Positions 44,184 to 52,383 of a stretch of DNA of 64,000 bases are shown piece by piece (position 1 is the first letter of the stretch; every line of letters begins with the position of its first letter). Made by a program: the position numbers and the translations under genes. Source of the stretch: Myxococcus fulvus. Its GTDB lineage: Bacteria; Myxococcota; Myxococcia; Myxococcales; Myxococcaceae. The notes beneath the pieces were generated by a model. The model had not been told where the DNA came from. It saw only the letters and a list, made by a program, of their open reading frames with translations, and searched no databases. The stretch covers positions 62,001-126,000 of the forward strand of contig NZ_FOIB01000009.1 of the NCBI RefSeq assembly GCF_900111765.1. The letters run 5' to 3'.

Positions 44184-45728
44184 ATGGGGATGGGCTCAGG
44201 GTGGAAGCAGTGGCTGACGCATCGATTCGCGGTGCTCGTGGGAGGGCTCGCGCTCGCGTGCGCACCGGGCATGGAGGGCTCGGGGCAGGAGGCGTCCTCG
44301 ACGGTGGAGGGAGCCACGCGGGTCGCGAGCGCGCCGCTGTGGGATGAGGACGCGACGCCGCTCGAGGCCGCGAGTGCGTTTCGAGATCGCTGCCCGGGCC
44401 CGGAGGCGGCGCGCGGCGCCACGCTCCACGTCGCGAACACGGGACCTCGGGATGCCGACGCGCCGCTCGGCTCTCCGGCCAATCCCTTCACCACCATCAT
44501 GGCGGCGGTGAGGGAGGCCCACCCGGGGAACATCATCCAGGTCCATGCGGGCATCTATCCGGAGCAGGTCGCCCTCACGCCGCTGAAGGCGCGCGCCGGC
44601 ACGGCCTCGGCGCCCATCGTCCTGCGAGGTGAGCGCGCCTCGCGCCCCGTCATCGTCCCCTCCTCCACCGACGTGGGCAGCCTGGTGATGCTGAGCCAGC
44701 CCTATTGGGTGGTCGAGCTCGTCGAGGTGGACGTGCGCGAGCGGCCCTCGTTCGCCGCGCTGTTCGAGGACGACACCACGTGCACGCAGCTCACCGATTC
44801 GGTGCTCCACGGCGGGCGCGCGGGCGGTGGTGTCGTCGTCAGCGACGCCTCACGGCTGCTCATCTCCGGCAACAAGGTGCACGACTTCTCGCGGTGGGGT
44901 CAGGACTCCCACGCCGTCGTGGTGAAGGGCACGTCGCGCGAGGTCTTCATCGTGGGGAACGATTTGCATGACGCCTCGGGAGACGCCGTGCAGTGCCAGC
45001 CCAACGAGGGCCGCCCCTCGGCGCTCTTCATCGAGGGGAACCAGATGCACGACTGCGGGGAGAACGGCATCGACGTGAAGGCGTGTGACAACCTGGCCAT
45101 CCAGAGCAACGTGTTCTTCCGCTTCCCGAACCTGGAGCGCTTCCCGTGGCAGGCGACGACGTCCGCGGCGGAGGCGGTGCTGGTGCACGAGGACGCCACG
45201 AACATCCGCATCATCGGCAACGCCATCTTCCATGCGGGGCGGGGCATCTCCATCGGCGGCATCTCCCCCGTGGACAATCCGGTGGACGTGCTGGTGAAGG
45301 GCAACGTGGTGACGGACATCTTCAACTTCGCGAACCGGGCCAACGGCCAGGGCATCCGAATCGTCCGGGCGCACCGGGTGCGGGTGCTCGACAACATCAT
45401 CGAGCGGACGGAGGACTCGGGGCTGCGGCTCGCCGCGGACGAGCCGCTCGTCGTCACGGACCTGCAGGTCTACGGCAACACGCTGCGCGACATGACGAGC
45501 TTCGTGAAGCTGGGACGCGACACCGCGCGCCCGGGCCTGCGGATGGACCACAACCGCTACGAGGGGACGGACGGCAAGTTCAGCGCCTTCGGGCTGCTGT
45601 CCATCGGCAACTTCACCACCTGGCAGGACCGGCTGGCCCCCTTCGACCTGGAGCAGGGCTCCTTGCGCATCACCGCCGAGCCCGAGCCCGACAGCGGGAA
45701 CCTGCCACCGATGCTGGACGGGGAATGA
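44184..45728 (+). CDS. Secreted right-handed beta-helix protein
   Basis: This 514-residue exported protein begins with a lipoprotein-like signal (HRFAVLVGGLALAC, Cys26). A DUF1565-type start follows (DAPLGSPANPFTTIMAAVREAHPGNIIQVHAGIY), then a parallel beta-helix of about 15 turns marked by repeated (I/V)xGNxxHD-type rungs such as LLISGNKVHDF, VFIVGNDLHDAS, LFIEGNQMHDCG, NIRIIGNAIFHAG and VRVLDNIIERT. This fold occurs in polysaccharide lyases and secreted surface proteins. No lyase catalytic residues were identified by eye. An ATG follows a GGGGGGA site. It is monocistronic and converges on the small gene at 45765-45947. Confidence 0.85.
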   Translation: MGMGSGWKQWLTHRFAVLVGGLALACAPGMEGSGQEASSTVEGATRVASAPLWDEDATPLEAASAFRDRCPGPEAARGATLHVANTGPRDADAPLGSPANPFTTIMAAVREAHPGNIIQVHAGIYPEQVALTPLKARAGTASAPIVLRGERASRPVIVPSSTDVGSLVMLSQPYWVVELVEVDVRERPSFAALFEDDTTCTQLTDSVLHGGRAGGGVVVSDASRLLISGNKVHDFSRWGQDSHAVVVKGTSREVFIVGNDLHDASGDAVQCQPNEGRPSALFIEGNQMHDCGENGIDVKACDNLAIQSNVFFRFPNLERFPWQATTSAAEAVLVHEDATNIRIIGNAIFHAGRGISIGGISPVDNPVDVLVKGNVVTDIFNFANRANGQGIRIVRAHRVRVLDNIIERTEDSGLRLAADEPLVVTDLQVYGNTLRDMTSFVKLGRDTARPGLRMDHNRYEGTDGKFSAFGLLSIGNFTTWQDRLAPFDLEQGSLRITAEPEPDSGNLPPMLDGE

Positions 45729-45764
45729 CACCTCGCGCGCGGCGCGGTGAGCCGTCCCTCCGCG

Positions 45765-45947
45765 CTACCACTGCTGGTCTGGCAGCGACTTCTCGCGCAC
45801 CTCTTCGTCCGGCTGGCCATAGCCAGGCATCCCGTCCTCGCGAGGCTCCTCGGGCCGGGCGGGCAGCCGCTCGGGCTGCTCCTCACGCGTCTTGCGCTCG
45901 GGGGCGGACTCTTCGGGCTTCGGCGGCTGCGGCTTCTGGGTGGCCAT
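45765..45947 (-). CDS. Small disordered protein, function unknown
   Basis: This 60-residue protein (MATQKPQPPKPEESAPERKT...) is Pro/Glu/Arg-rich, with no hydrophobic segment. The ATG at 45945-45947 has a GAGGA site 6 bases upstream, which is the main support for its being real. It lies downstream of the kinase gene, separated by about 120 bases. Confidence 0.5.
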   Translation of the reverse strand: MATQKPQPPKPEESAPERKTREEQPERLPARPEEPREDGMPGYGQPDEEVREKSLPDQQW

Positions 45948-46066
45948 GGCGGTCCTCGCGAGGGGGCGCCGCGCGCACCTGGCGCGGCATGCGAGGAAGT
46001 TCGCCATCCTCGCGCCCGCGTGGGACTGCCACCATCGAGGCGACAGCGGGGCGCGTGGCCGCTCCC

Positions 46067-47059
46067 CTACTCCGTACCCGAGGGGCCCGAGGAAGGCGGA
46101 GCCACCACCACCGCGGGCATGATGTCGCTGGCGCCGAACAACCCGCGCACCACCGCGGCGATGGCCAGCGGCGTCCCCACGCGCTCGTCGTAGTGCGGCG
46201 CGAGCGCCTGGGCGAAGGACTCCGCCGTGGTGAACCGGTCCTCGGGGCGCTCGGAGAAGGCGCGCCGCACGACGTCCTCGAGCGCCTCCGGCACCTCCGG
46301 ACGCAGCTCGCGCAGCGGCCGGTACGTGCGGGAGCGGATGGCCTGGAAGACCTCGTCCGGTGTGGCGCCCGTGAACGGACGCTCCAGCGTGAGCAGCTCG
46401 TAGAGCACCACCGTCGCCGCCCACAGGTCCGCCTCCGGGCTCACCTCGCCCAGCAGCGACTCCGGGGAGAGGTAGTACGGCTTGCCCAGCACCTCGCCCT
46501 CCTGGAGCTTGCCGTCCACGAGCACGCGCGAGACGCCGAAGTCCCCCAGCTTGATCTCCCCCACGCGGGAGATGAACAGGTTCGACGGGGACACGTCGCA
46601 GTGGACGATGCCCAGCGGCTCGCCCTGCGCGCCCGTGGCCGAGTGCGCGTACGCCAGCGCCTCCAGCAGCACCTTGCCCAGGTACACCGCGAAGTCGAGC
46701 GGCAGGGGGATGCCTCGCACCTTGCAGCGGCGGAGGATCTGCCCCAGGTCCCGCCCGTCCACCAACTCCATGACGATGAAGTAGATGCCCTCCAGCTCAC
46801 CGGCATCCAACACCGTCACGATGTTCGGGTGGTGCAGCTGCTTGGACAGCTGCGCCTCGCGCGAGAACAACGTCACCGAGTCCGGGTCCGCCGTCAGCGC
46901 CGGCAACAGCCGCTTGAGCGCGACGGTCCACCCCTCGCGCGGGCCCGACAGCACGCGCGCGCGGTACACCTCCGCCATGCCGCCCTTGCCGAGCACGGAG
47001 AGGATTTCATAGGGGCCGAAGACCCGCTGGGCTTTCGGAGGCGAGGGCGTCTGGCTCAC
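46067..47059 (-). CDS. PknB-type Ser/Thr protein kinase
   Basis: This 330-residue cytoplasmic kinase has a G-loop LGKGGMAEVYRA (23-34), Lys49 (VALKRL), alpha-C Glu68, a catalytic loop HCDVSPSN with Asp155 and Asn160 (HCD in place of HRD), and DFG at 173-175. The activation segment ends in PYYLSPESLLG. No transmembrane helix or sensor domain follows. The C-terminal 40 residues are a short hydrophobic/Pro-rich tail. The GTG at 47059 overlaps the stop codon of the upstream TPR gene as GTGA, so translation is coupled to it. An apparently continuous upstream open frame to 48043 is an artefact of the frameshift in that gene. Confidence 0.93.
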   Translation of the reverse strand: MSQTPSPPKAQRVFGPYEILSVLGKGGMAEVYRARVLSGPREGWTVALKRLLPALTADPDSVTLFSREAQLSKQLHHPNIVTVLDAGELEGIYFIVMELVDGRDLGQILRRCKVRGIPLPLDFAVYLGKVLLEALAYAHSATGAQGEPLGIVHCDVSPSNLFISRVGEIKLGDFGVSRVLVDGKLQEGEVLGKPYYLSPESLLGEVSPEADLWAATVVLYELLTLERPFTGATPDEVFQAIRSRTYRPLRELRPEVPEALEDVVRRAFSERPEDRFTTAESFAQALAPHYDERVGTPLAIAAVVRGLFGASDIMPAVVVAPPSSGPSGTE

Positions 47060-48016
47060 GGGCTCGAGCTTCCGGCTCCCGCCGACTCGCGGCCCGGCGC
47101 GCGCTTGCGATTCTTCACCGACTTCTGCGCCAGCTCGATGTCCGAGGCGAGCGCCCGCACCAGCACCGCCTCCCAGGGCTTCGGGCTCTCCGGCGCCCAG
47201 TTCCCTTCCAGCGCCTTGCGCAAGAGCGGCGCGACGCGCCCCTTGAAGCCCTGCTGCTCGGCCGCGTACGCCTGCCACGCGTAGACATCCGGCCGCGCCG
47301 GCGGCACCGGGCGGATCCGCTCCAGGTACTCCACCGCCCGGACCGCGTTGCCCGAGCCCAGGTTGCTGGCCGCCATGCCCACCAGCGCGTCGATGTCCCT
47401 GTTGTCCTCGGCCAGCGCCGCCTCGAAGCGCGCCCGGGCCATGTCCCACTTGCCGTTCGCCAGCAGGTTCTGCCCCAGCTCCACCGGCCGGGTCCCCAGG
47501 GGCTGGGGCCGCGCCGCCGCGGCGTCCTTCACCGGCGCCACGGACGCCTCCGAGTCGTCGGTCGCGGCGGGCGCCTCCTCCTCGCGCTCCACCGGCTCCG
47601 CCCCCCCGGACTCCGCGCAGCGTCAGCACCGAGTCCTTCAACCCCGGCGAATGACACTTGGGCGGCAGTCGGAAGTGCGCGCTGAGCACCAGCGAGTTGG
47701 GGTTGTAGACGGCCAGCGCCGTGAAGGGCCTCACCCCCACGCAGTCCGGCGGGGGGCCCTCCAGGCACAGCTGCACCGTGGCCACCAGGACGTTGCCCTG
47801 GAACTCTCCGGACAGGACTTCCGTGGCGGGGGCGAACTTGCAGCCACCTCCGGACCCGGCGGACAAGCCCACCAGGCGCTCGCCTTCCATGTGCAGGTCC
47901 ACCTGCCCGTAGGTATCCCCCGTGTAGGGGCCTGCGAGCTTCGGTCCCGCCCAGGCGAGGCCGGAGGCGACGGAAAGAGCCGTCACGAGTCCCTTGTTTA
48001 GAAGCGAGGGCGGCAT
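47056..48016 (-). pseudogene. Secreted TPR protein gene interrupted by a +1 frameshift in a G7 run
   Basis: The first part (48016 to about 47607) encodes a Sec signal peptide (MPPSLLNKGLVTALSVASGLAWA) and a beta-rich domain with several Cys (GGGCKFAPATEVL, LCLEGPPPDCVGV). The second part, in the next frame, is a TPR-like region (LLANGKWDMARARFEAALAEDN..., about 165 residues) that ends at 47056. The two join if one G is removed from the seven at 47601-47607 (C on the plus strand). The intact product would be about 319 residues. The start is supported by a strong promoter 23 bases upstream. It is coupled to the kinase by GTGA. It could be a real mutation, a phase-variable tract or an assembly error. 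Confidence 0.7.
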
Positions 48017-48038
48017 GTGCGGGGTGTGGGGGACTGCC

Positions 48039-48068
48039 ATCATAGGGGGCCTGCGCCCGCCTTGTAAA
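48039..48068 (-). promoter_or_regulatory. Promoter of the TPR gene and kinase
   Basis: On the minus strand TTTACA (48063-48068) and TATGAT (48039-48044) are 18 bases apart. The ATG at 48016 lies 22 bases after the -10, which excludes the ATGs at 48040 and 48043 as starts. Confidence 0.65.
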
Positions 48069-48082
48069 CGCGCGAGGACGCC

Positions 48083-48111
48083 TTGACCTCGCCGCCCTCC
48101 ATCCTTATCAT
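48083..48111 (+). promoter_or_regulatory. Promoter of 6S RNA
   Basis: TTGACC (48083-48088) and TATCAT (48106-48111) are exactly 17 bases apart. The predicted start of transcription, about 48118, coincides with the first strand of the 6S RNA terminal helix. Confidence 0.7.
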
Positions 48112-48117
48112 TTCAAA

Positions 48118-48327
48118 AGGTGGTCACGAGTTTTCGCTGTAATTTCGGGACCTTGGTGGCACTGTAGCTTTGTTTCAAGGGCTGTCCCCTGCGGGGCGCG
48201 TGATGCCCAGCAGAAATTCGAACCGATACGTCCATTCCGGGGTCCGTTTCGGTCGCCATGTGCAAGCCCTCCCTCCTCGCGGGGGATGAGGGAAGCCTGC
48301 GGCGGCATGATTTCGGTTCCCACCTGG
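48118..48327 (+). ncRNA. ssrS: 6S RNA
   Basis: This RNA of about 210 bases mimics an open promoter and binds RNA polymerase holoenzyme. Evidence: AGGTGG (48119-48124) pairs with CCACCT (48319-48324) as a closing helix. GCTGTCCCCTGCG pairs with CGCGGGGGA around the upper stem, leaving a large central bubble. The 3' strand contains GCCTGCGGCGGCAT, identical to E. coli 6S RNA. Directly downstream is 5-formyltetrahydrofolate cyclo-ligase, the classic neighbour. The ends are estimated from the promoter and closing helix. The rest of the 380-base gap (48017-48397) holds only the two promoters and the leader of the cyclo-ligase gene. Confidence 0.88.
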
Positions 48328-48397
48328 CTTTTGAGGGTTCAATGGACGCTGGGCACACGGCCATGCGGCGGGGGACTTTTTCTGTGGAGCGGCGGCG

Positions 48398-49024
48398 GTG
48401 AGCGAGACGGTGGTGGAAGAGGCGGCGGCGGCGAGGAAGCAGACGCTGCGGGATGAGTTGACGGCGCGCCGCAAGGCGATGACGCCCGATCTCATCGATA
48501 CGCGGGGTCTCAAGGTCCAATCTCGATTCCTGGCGACGAAGTACTACGAGAAGGCGCGGTATGTGGCGCTCTACGCCCCCATCAAGGGCGAGGTCCCCAC
48601 GCAGGACATCCTCAAGGCGGCGTTGCAGGACGGGAAGGTCGTCTGCTACCCGCTGTCCCATGTGCACGGGCGAATCCTCTCCTTCCGGGCCATCAAGTCG
48701 GAGCTGGAGCTGGAGCCCGGGCGACTGGGCGTGAGGGAGCCGACGAACGCGTCGGACCTCATCGCGGTGGAGCAGATCGACCTGTTCGTGGTGCCGGGAC
48801 TGGGCTTCACGGAGGACGGCAAGCGGCTGGGGCGCGGAGGCGGCTACTACGACGCCACCCTGCGCGCGGCGAGTCCCCGGAGCAGGCGCGTGGGGCTGGC
48901 CTTCAAGGAGCAGCTGGTCTCCGTCCTGCCCACGACGGGTGACGACGTGGACATGGACCTCGTGGTGACCGAGTCCGAGGTCTACCGCGGCCTGCATCGC
49001 GAGCCAGAGTTCCTGGATACGTGA
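48398..49024 (+). CDS. 5-formyltetrahydrofolate cyclo-ligase
   Basis: This 208-residue enzyme converts 5-formyl-THF to 5,10-methenyl-THF with ATP in the cytoplasm. Family marks are the N-terminal RDELTARRKAM (basic substrate-binding helix), YVALYAPIKGEVPT, IDLFVVPGLGFTEDGKRLGRGGGYYDATL (the GRGGGYYD loop binds ATP) and VGLAFKEQLV. It starts with GTG at 48398, with a GGAGC site. Its stop overlaps the ymdB start (GTGA), so the two are coupled. Its place just after 6S RNA matches the arrangement seen in many bacteria. Confidence 0.94.
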   Translation: MSETVVEEAAAARKQTLRDELTARRKAMTPDLIDTRGLKVQSRFLATKYYEKARYVALYAPIKGEVPTQDILKAALQDGKVVCYPLSHVHGRILSFRAIKSELELEPGRLGVREPTNASDLIAVEQIDLFVVPGLGFTEDGKRLGRGGGYYDATLRAASPRSRRVGLAFKEQLVSVLPTTGDDVDMDLVVTESEVYRGLHREPEFLDT

Positions 49025-49812
49025 AGGTCCTCTTCATGGGAGACGTGGTGGGTCGTCCGGGGCTTCAAGCCGTCCGCGCCCTCCTGCCACGTCTGAAGGC
49101 CACCCATGGCATCGAAGTGACCATCGCCAACGCGGAGAACAGCGACCAGGGTGCCGGCATCTCTCCGGAGACGGCCGACACCCTGCTGTCCGCGGGCGTG
49201 GACCTGCTCACGAGCGGCAACCACTTCTGGTCCAAGAAATCCATCATCCCCTGGGTGACGGCGCGGCCGGACAAGCTGCTCCGGCCCGCGAACTACCCCA
49301 AGGACACCCCGGGCAAGGGCCATGGCCTGGTGACGCTCCCGGACGGGCGCGCGCTGGGGGTCATCAACCTGGAGGGCCGCGTCTTCATGCGTCCCCACGA
49401 CAACCCCTTCGAGGTGGTGCTGGGGTTGGTGGAGGAGCTGAAGAAGCGAACGCCGTGCGTCCTCGTGGACATGCACTGCGAGGCCTCCAGCGAGAAGAAC
49501 GCCATGGGGGCGCACCTGGACGGGCGGGTGTCCGTCGTGGTGGGCACGCACACGCACGTGCAGACGGCGGATGAGCGCATCCTCCCCGGCGGCACGGCCT
49601 TCATCACCGACGTGGGCATGTGTGGCCCGCTCGACTCCGTCATCGGGATGAAGAAGGAGCAGTCGCTGGCGCGCTTCCTGGGGCAGAAGCACGCGCCCTA
49701 TGAAGTGGCGGAGCGGCTCGTCTACCTGCAGGGCGTGGTGGTGGACATCGACGACGCCACCGGCCGCGGCCGGAGCATCGAGCGCGTGCGCGTCCACCTG
49801 CCGGGTACCTGA
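49021..49812 (+). CDS. ymdB: YmdB-type metallophosphoesterase
   Basis: This 263-residue di-metal phosphoesterase belongs to the TIGR00282/YmdB family. Known members hydrolyse 2',3'-cyclic nucleotides and affect biofilm and RNA turnover. Metal ligands are visible: Asp8 (FMGDVVG), Glu39 and Asn40 (NAENS), Asn67-His68 (SGNHFW), His152 (VDMHCEA) and His177/His179 (GTHTHVQT). The length is typical. The GTG start overlaps the previous gene's stop codon. It is followed 59 bases later by tyrS. Confidence 0.93.
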   Translation: MKVLFMGDVVGRPGLQAVRALLPRLKATHGIEVTIANAENSDQGAGISPETADTLLSAGVDLLTSGNHFWSKKSIIPWVTARPDKLLRPANYPKDTPGKGHGLVTLPDGRALGVINLEGRVFMRPHDNPFEVVLGLVEELKKRTPCVLVDMHCEASSEKNAMGAHLDGRVSVVVGTHTHVQTADERILPGGTAFITDVGMCGPLDSVIGMKKEQSLARFLGQKHAPYEVAERLVYLQGVVVDIDDATGRGRSIERVRVHLPGT

Positions 49813-49871
49813 ACTTCCGGAAGCGGAAGGCTCGCGTGCAGGGCGGAGGTTTCGGTTATGGTCCGCCGGCC

Positions 49872-51134
49872 ATGAATCAGGACGCACTGCGCAAGGCGAC
49901 CCCCGAGGAGCAGTTCGAAGAAGTCACCCGCGGCACGGTGGACCTCCACTCGCCCGAGGACCTGAAGAAGAAGCTCCAGTATTCGTATGACTCGGGCAAG
50001 CCGCTGGTCATCAAGGCGGGGTTCGACCCGAGCCGGCCGGACCTGCACCTGGGCCACTCGCTGCTGCTCACGCGCATGCGGCGCTTCCAGGACTTCGGCC
50101 ACTCGGTGGTGTTCCTCATCGGTGACTTCACGGCGCTGATTGGAGACCCCACGGGGCGCAACGCCACGCGTCCGGCGCTCACCCGCGACGAGGTGAAGGC
50201 CAACGCGGAGACGTACAAGCAGCAGGTCTTCAAGGTGCTGGACGCGGACAAGACGACGGTCCGCTTCAACTCCGAGTGGCTCGACAAGCTCGGCACCGAG
50301 GGGATGATTCGCCTGGCGTCGCGCTACTCGCTGCAGCGCATGTTGGAGCGTGACGACTTCAAGAAGCGCTACCGGGACAACGTCTCCATCGCCATCCACG
50401 AGCTGCTCTACCCGCTGCTGCAGGGCTACGACTCCGTGGCGCTGAAGTCGGACGTGGAGCTGGGCGCGACGGACCAGCTCTTCAACCTGCTGGTGGGCCG
50501 GCAGCTCATGCGCGAGGAGAGCATGGCGCCGCAGGTCATCATGACGGGCCCCATCCTCGAGGGCCTGGGTGCCCGCCTCATCGACGGCAAGATCGTCGGC
50601 GACAAGATGTCCAAGAGCCTGGACAACTACGTGGGCGTCAGCGAGCCGGCGGACACCATGTTCGGCAAGCTGATGAGCATCACCGACGACCTGATGTGGC
50701 GCTACTACGAGCTGCTCTCCTCGAAGACGCTCAAGGAAGTCACGGAGCTGAAGGCCAAGGTGGCGAGCGGCGAGGTGCACCCCAAGGCTGCGAAGGTGGC
50801 CTTCGCCCGGGAGATGACGGCGCGCTTCCACGACGAGGAGGCGGGCCGCAAGGCGGAGGAGGACTTCGAGAAGCGCTTCGCGAAGAAGGAGCTGTCCGCG
50901 GACGCGCTGCCCCAGGTGGACGTGTCGCTGGGCGGCGCGCCCACGCTGCCGCTGACGAAGGTGCTGGCCGAGGCGAAGCTGGTGGCGTCGTCGACCGAGG
51001 GCCGGAAGATGCTGGCCCAGGGCGGCGTGCGGGTGAACGGCGAGAAGGCCACGGATCCGAAGGCGGAGCTCGGCGCCGGCGAGTACACGCTCCAGGTGGG
51101 CAAGCTGAAGGCGGCGCGCGTCAAGCTGGCGTGA
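49872..51134 (+). CDS. tyrS: Tyrosyl-tRNA synthetase
   Basis: This 420-residue class I synthetase has the HIGH motif as HLGH (59-62), the tyrosine site around [17 protein letters not shown], and the second ATP motif as KMSKS (245-249). The KMSKS form places it with the TyrZ-type bacterial enzymes rather than the KFGKT type of E. coli. A C-terminal S4 tRNA-binding domain is at about 350-420 ([24 protein letters not shown]). The ATG at 49872 lies 9 bases after a TATGGT element. An upstream in-frame reading from 49836 is rejected because it overlaps that element. Confidence 0.96.
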   Translation: MNQDALRKATPEEQFEEVTRGTVDLHSPEDLKKKLQYSYDSGKPLVIKAGFDPSRPDLHLGHSLLLTRMRRFQDFGHSVVFLIGDFTALIGDPTGRNATRPALTRDEVKANAETYKQQVFKVLDADKTTVRFNSEWLDKLGTEGMIRLASRYSLQRMLERDDFKKRYRDNVSIAIHELLYPLLQGYDSVALKSDVELGATDQLFNLLVGRQLMREESMAPQVIMTGPILEGLGARLIDGKIVGDKMSKSLDNYVGVSEPADTMFGKLMSITDDLMWRYYELLSSKTLKEVTELKAKVASGEVHPKAAKVAFAREMTARFHDEEAGRKAEEDFEKRFAKKELSADALPQVDVSLGGAPTLPLTKVLAEAKLVASSTEGRKMLAQGGVRVNGEKATDPKAELGAGEYTLQVGKLKAARVKLA

Positions 51135-51181
51135 ATTCCCACCGGGGGTGGTGCGTCCCTGGTGCCCGAGGAGTGGCCCGT

Positions 51182-51206
51182 CCCGTCCCTCGTGTCGAGG
51201 GGCGGG
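51182..51206 (+). terminator. Terminator hairpin after tyrS
   Basis: CCCGTCCCTCG (51182-51192) pairs with CGAGGGGCGGG (51196-51206) with one G-U pair and a TGT loop. It lies between tyrS and the promoter-like TACAGT of the next gene. Confidence 0.65.
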
Positions 51207-51234
51207 GTGGGATTGGGATACAGTCCCGCGCACC

Positions 51235-52371
51235 ATGCGTCTTTCCGCCGCCCTGAGCCTCGGTCTGCTGCTGAGCGCCCTCCCCGCCCTCGCGGGCCCG
51301 GGCGCGTTCGTCTCCGAGTCCTCCGTCGACGCGGTGGAGCAGCCCGAGTCCTCCCGCGTCGTCTTCACCGTGGAGGCCGGGAAGACGTATCCGTTGATCA
51401 AGAAGGGCGGGCCTGCTCGAGCGTGGTGCAAGCTGCGGGGCCCCTCCGCCGAGGGCTGGGTGCTGTGCGAGGGCGCCGAGGAGTCCGCGGCCCCGTCGGC
51501 ACCGAGCGCGGCCACGCTGGCGGCGGCGGACCGGGCGGATGCGTCCGAGCGTGCACGCAGTCGTGAGAGGCAACTGGCGGAGCGTGAGGAGGAGGGCCGC
51601 GCGCCCGTCGTCGTCACCGCGCCGAGCGCCGAGGCTCCCCGCTACGCCGCGGAGACGAAGCCCGCCGTGTCGTGGAAGGCGGCCACGGGCTGCGCGACGA
51701 CGTGCTCGCGAGAGCCGCTGTTCGCCAAGCCCCCTCCCCTGTCCGCGATGGACCGGGAGGTGTTGGATTTGTGCCCCGCGCGGCCGGACGTGAGCGTGAG
51801 CGCGGCGGACGTGCGGCGCTTCGTCACCCGGCACTACGACGACTCGCGGCTCCAGACGGCGTTGTCCGCGGCGGGGCGTCCTGGCAACCGGCAGGCGAAC
51901 ATCGACTGGCTGACGAGCCTCTGGGTGAGCACGGGGCCGCGCAACGCCTTCACGCACGTGTTCTGTGGGGATGACTGGCAGCGTGGCCCCATCGGCGGGC
52001 TGCACTTCCTGCCGCGCTACGCCCAGCTCGAGGCGGAGGGACGCATCTGCTACGGCGGCCCGGTGCGCGGGGGTTCCGCGAAGACGAAGGAGCAGTACCT
52101 CATCCGCTTCCAGGGCGTGGCCCCGTGGTCCTGCGGCGAGAAGCGCGTGGGCGGGTTCACCGACTCGCAGGACGCGGTGGGCCTGTTGTCGATCGGGACG
52201 CGGGCCTTCGCGCGCTGCTGCGCTCGGGATGGGGCGAAGAAGGAAGGTGGCGTGTACGCCGCGAAGGACCTGGGCAACACGCGCTGGCAGATCTGGTGCG
52301 GTACGCGCAACGGCACCTACGGCATCGCGACGCTGCACCCCACCGACAACGCCGCCACCTGCGGCGAGTAG
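51235..52371 (+). CDS. Secreted SH3b plus EndoU-like nuclease domain protein
   Basis: This 378-residue exported protein has a Sec signal at residues 1-20 (LLLSALPALA-GP), an SH3b-like segment at about 25-80 (FTVEAGKTYPLIKKG...RAWCKLRG...GWVLCEG), a charged coiled linker (90-130), and a C-terminal domain from about 170. The pair His241 (FTHVFCGD) and His257 (GGLHFLPRY), with LIRFQGVAPW and a final GTRNGTYGIATLHP, resembles bacterial EndoU RNase domains. Several Cys suggest disulfides. The ATG follows a TACAGT element by 10 bases. EndoU domains are often toxin tips, but no immunity gene is evident. The domain call is moderate. Confidence 0.75.
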   Translation: MRLSAALSLGLLLSALPALAGPGAFVSESSVDAVEQPESSRVVFTVEAGKTYPLIKKGGPARAWCKLRGPSAEGWVLCEGAEESAAPSAPSAATLAAADRADASERARSRERQLAEREEEGRAPVVVTAPSAEAPRYAAETKPAVSWKAATGCATTCSREPLFAKPPPLSAMDREVLDLCPARPDVSVSAADVRRFVTRHYDDSRLQTALSAAGRPGNRQANIDWLTSLWVSTGPRNAFTHVFCGDDWQRGPIGGLHFLPRYAQLEAEGRICYGGPVRGGSAKTKEQYLIRFQGVAPWSCGEKRVGGFTDSQDAVGLLSIGTRAFARCCARDGAKKEGGVYAAKDLGNTRWQIWCGTRNGTYGIATLHPTDNAATCGE

Positions 52372-52383
52372 CCACCCCGGACG

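Noticed and set aside
46067-48043. A continuous frame that would fuse a signal peptide, a Gly/Ala/Arg-rich middle and the Ser/Thr kinase
   Set aside because: The middle is out-of-frame reading of the TPR region. The kinase has its own GTG overlapping the TPR stop codon. The fusion is a product of the G7 frameshift.
51148-51234. Upstream in-frame extension of the EndoU-like gene
   Set aside because: It would begin before the tyrS terminator hairpin and the promoter-like TACAGT, and a Sec signal starts exactly at the ATG at 51235.
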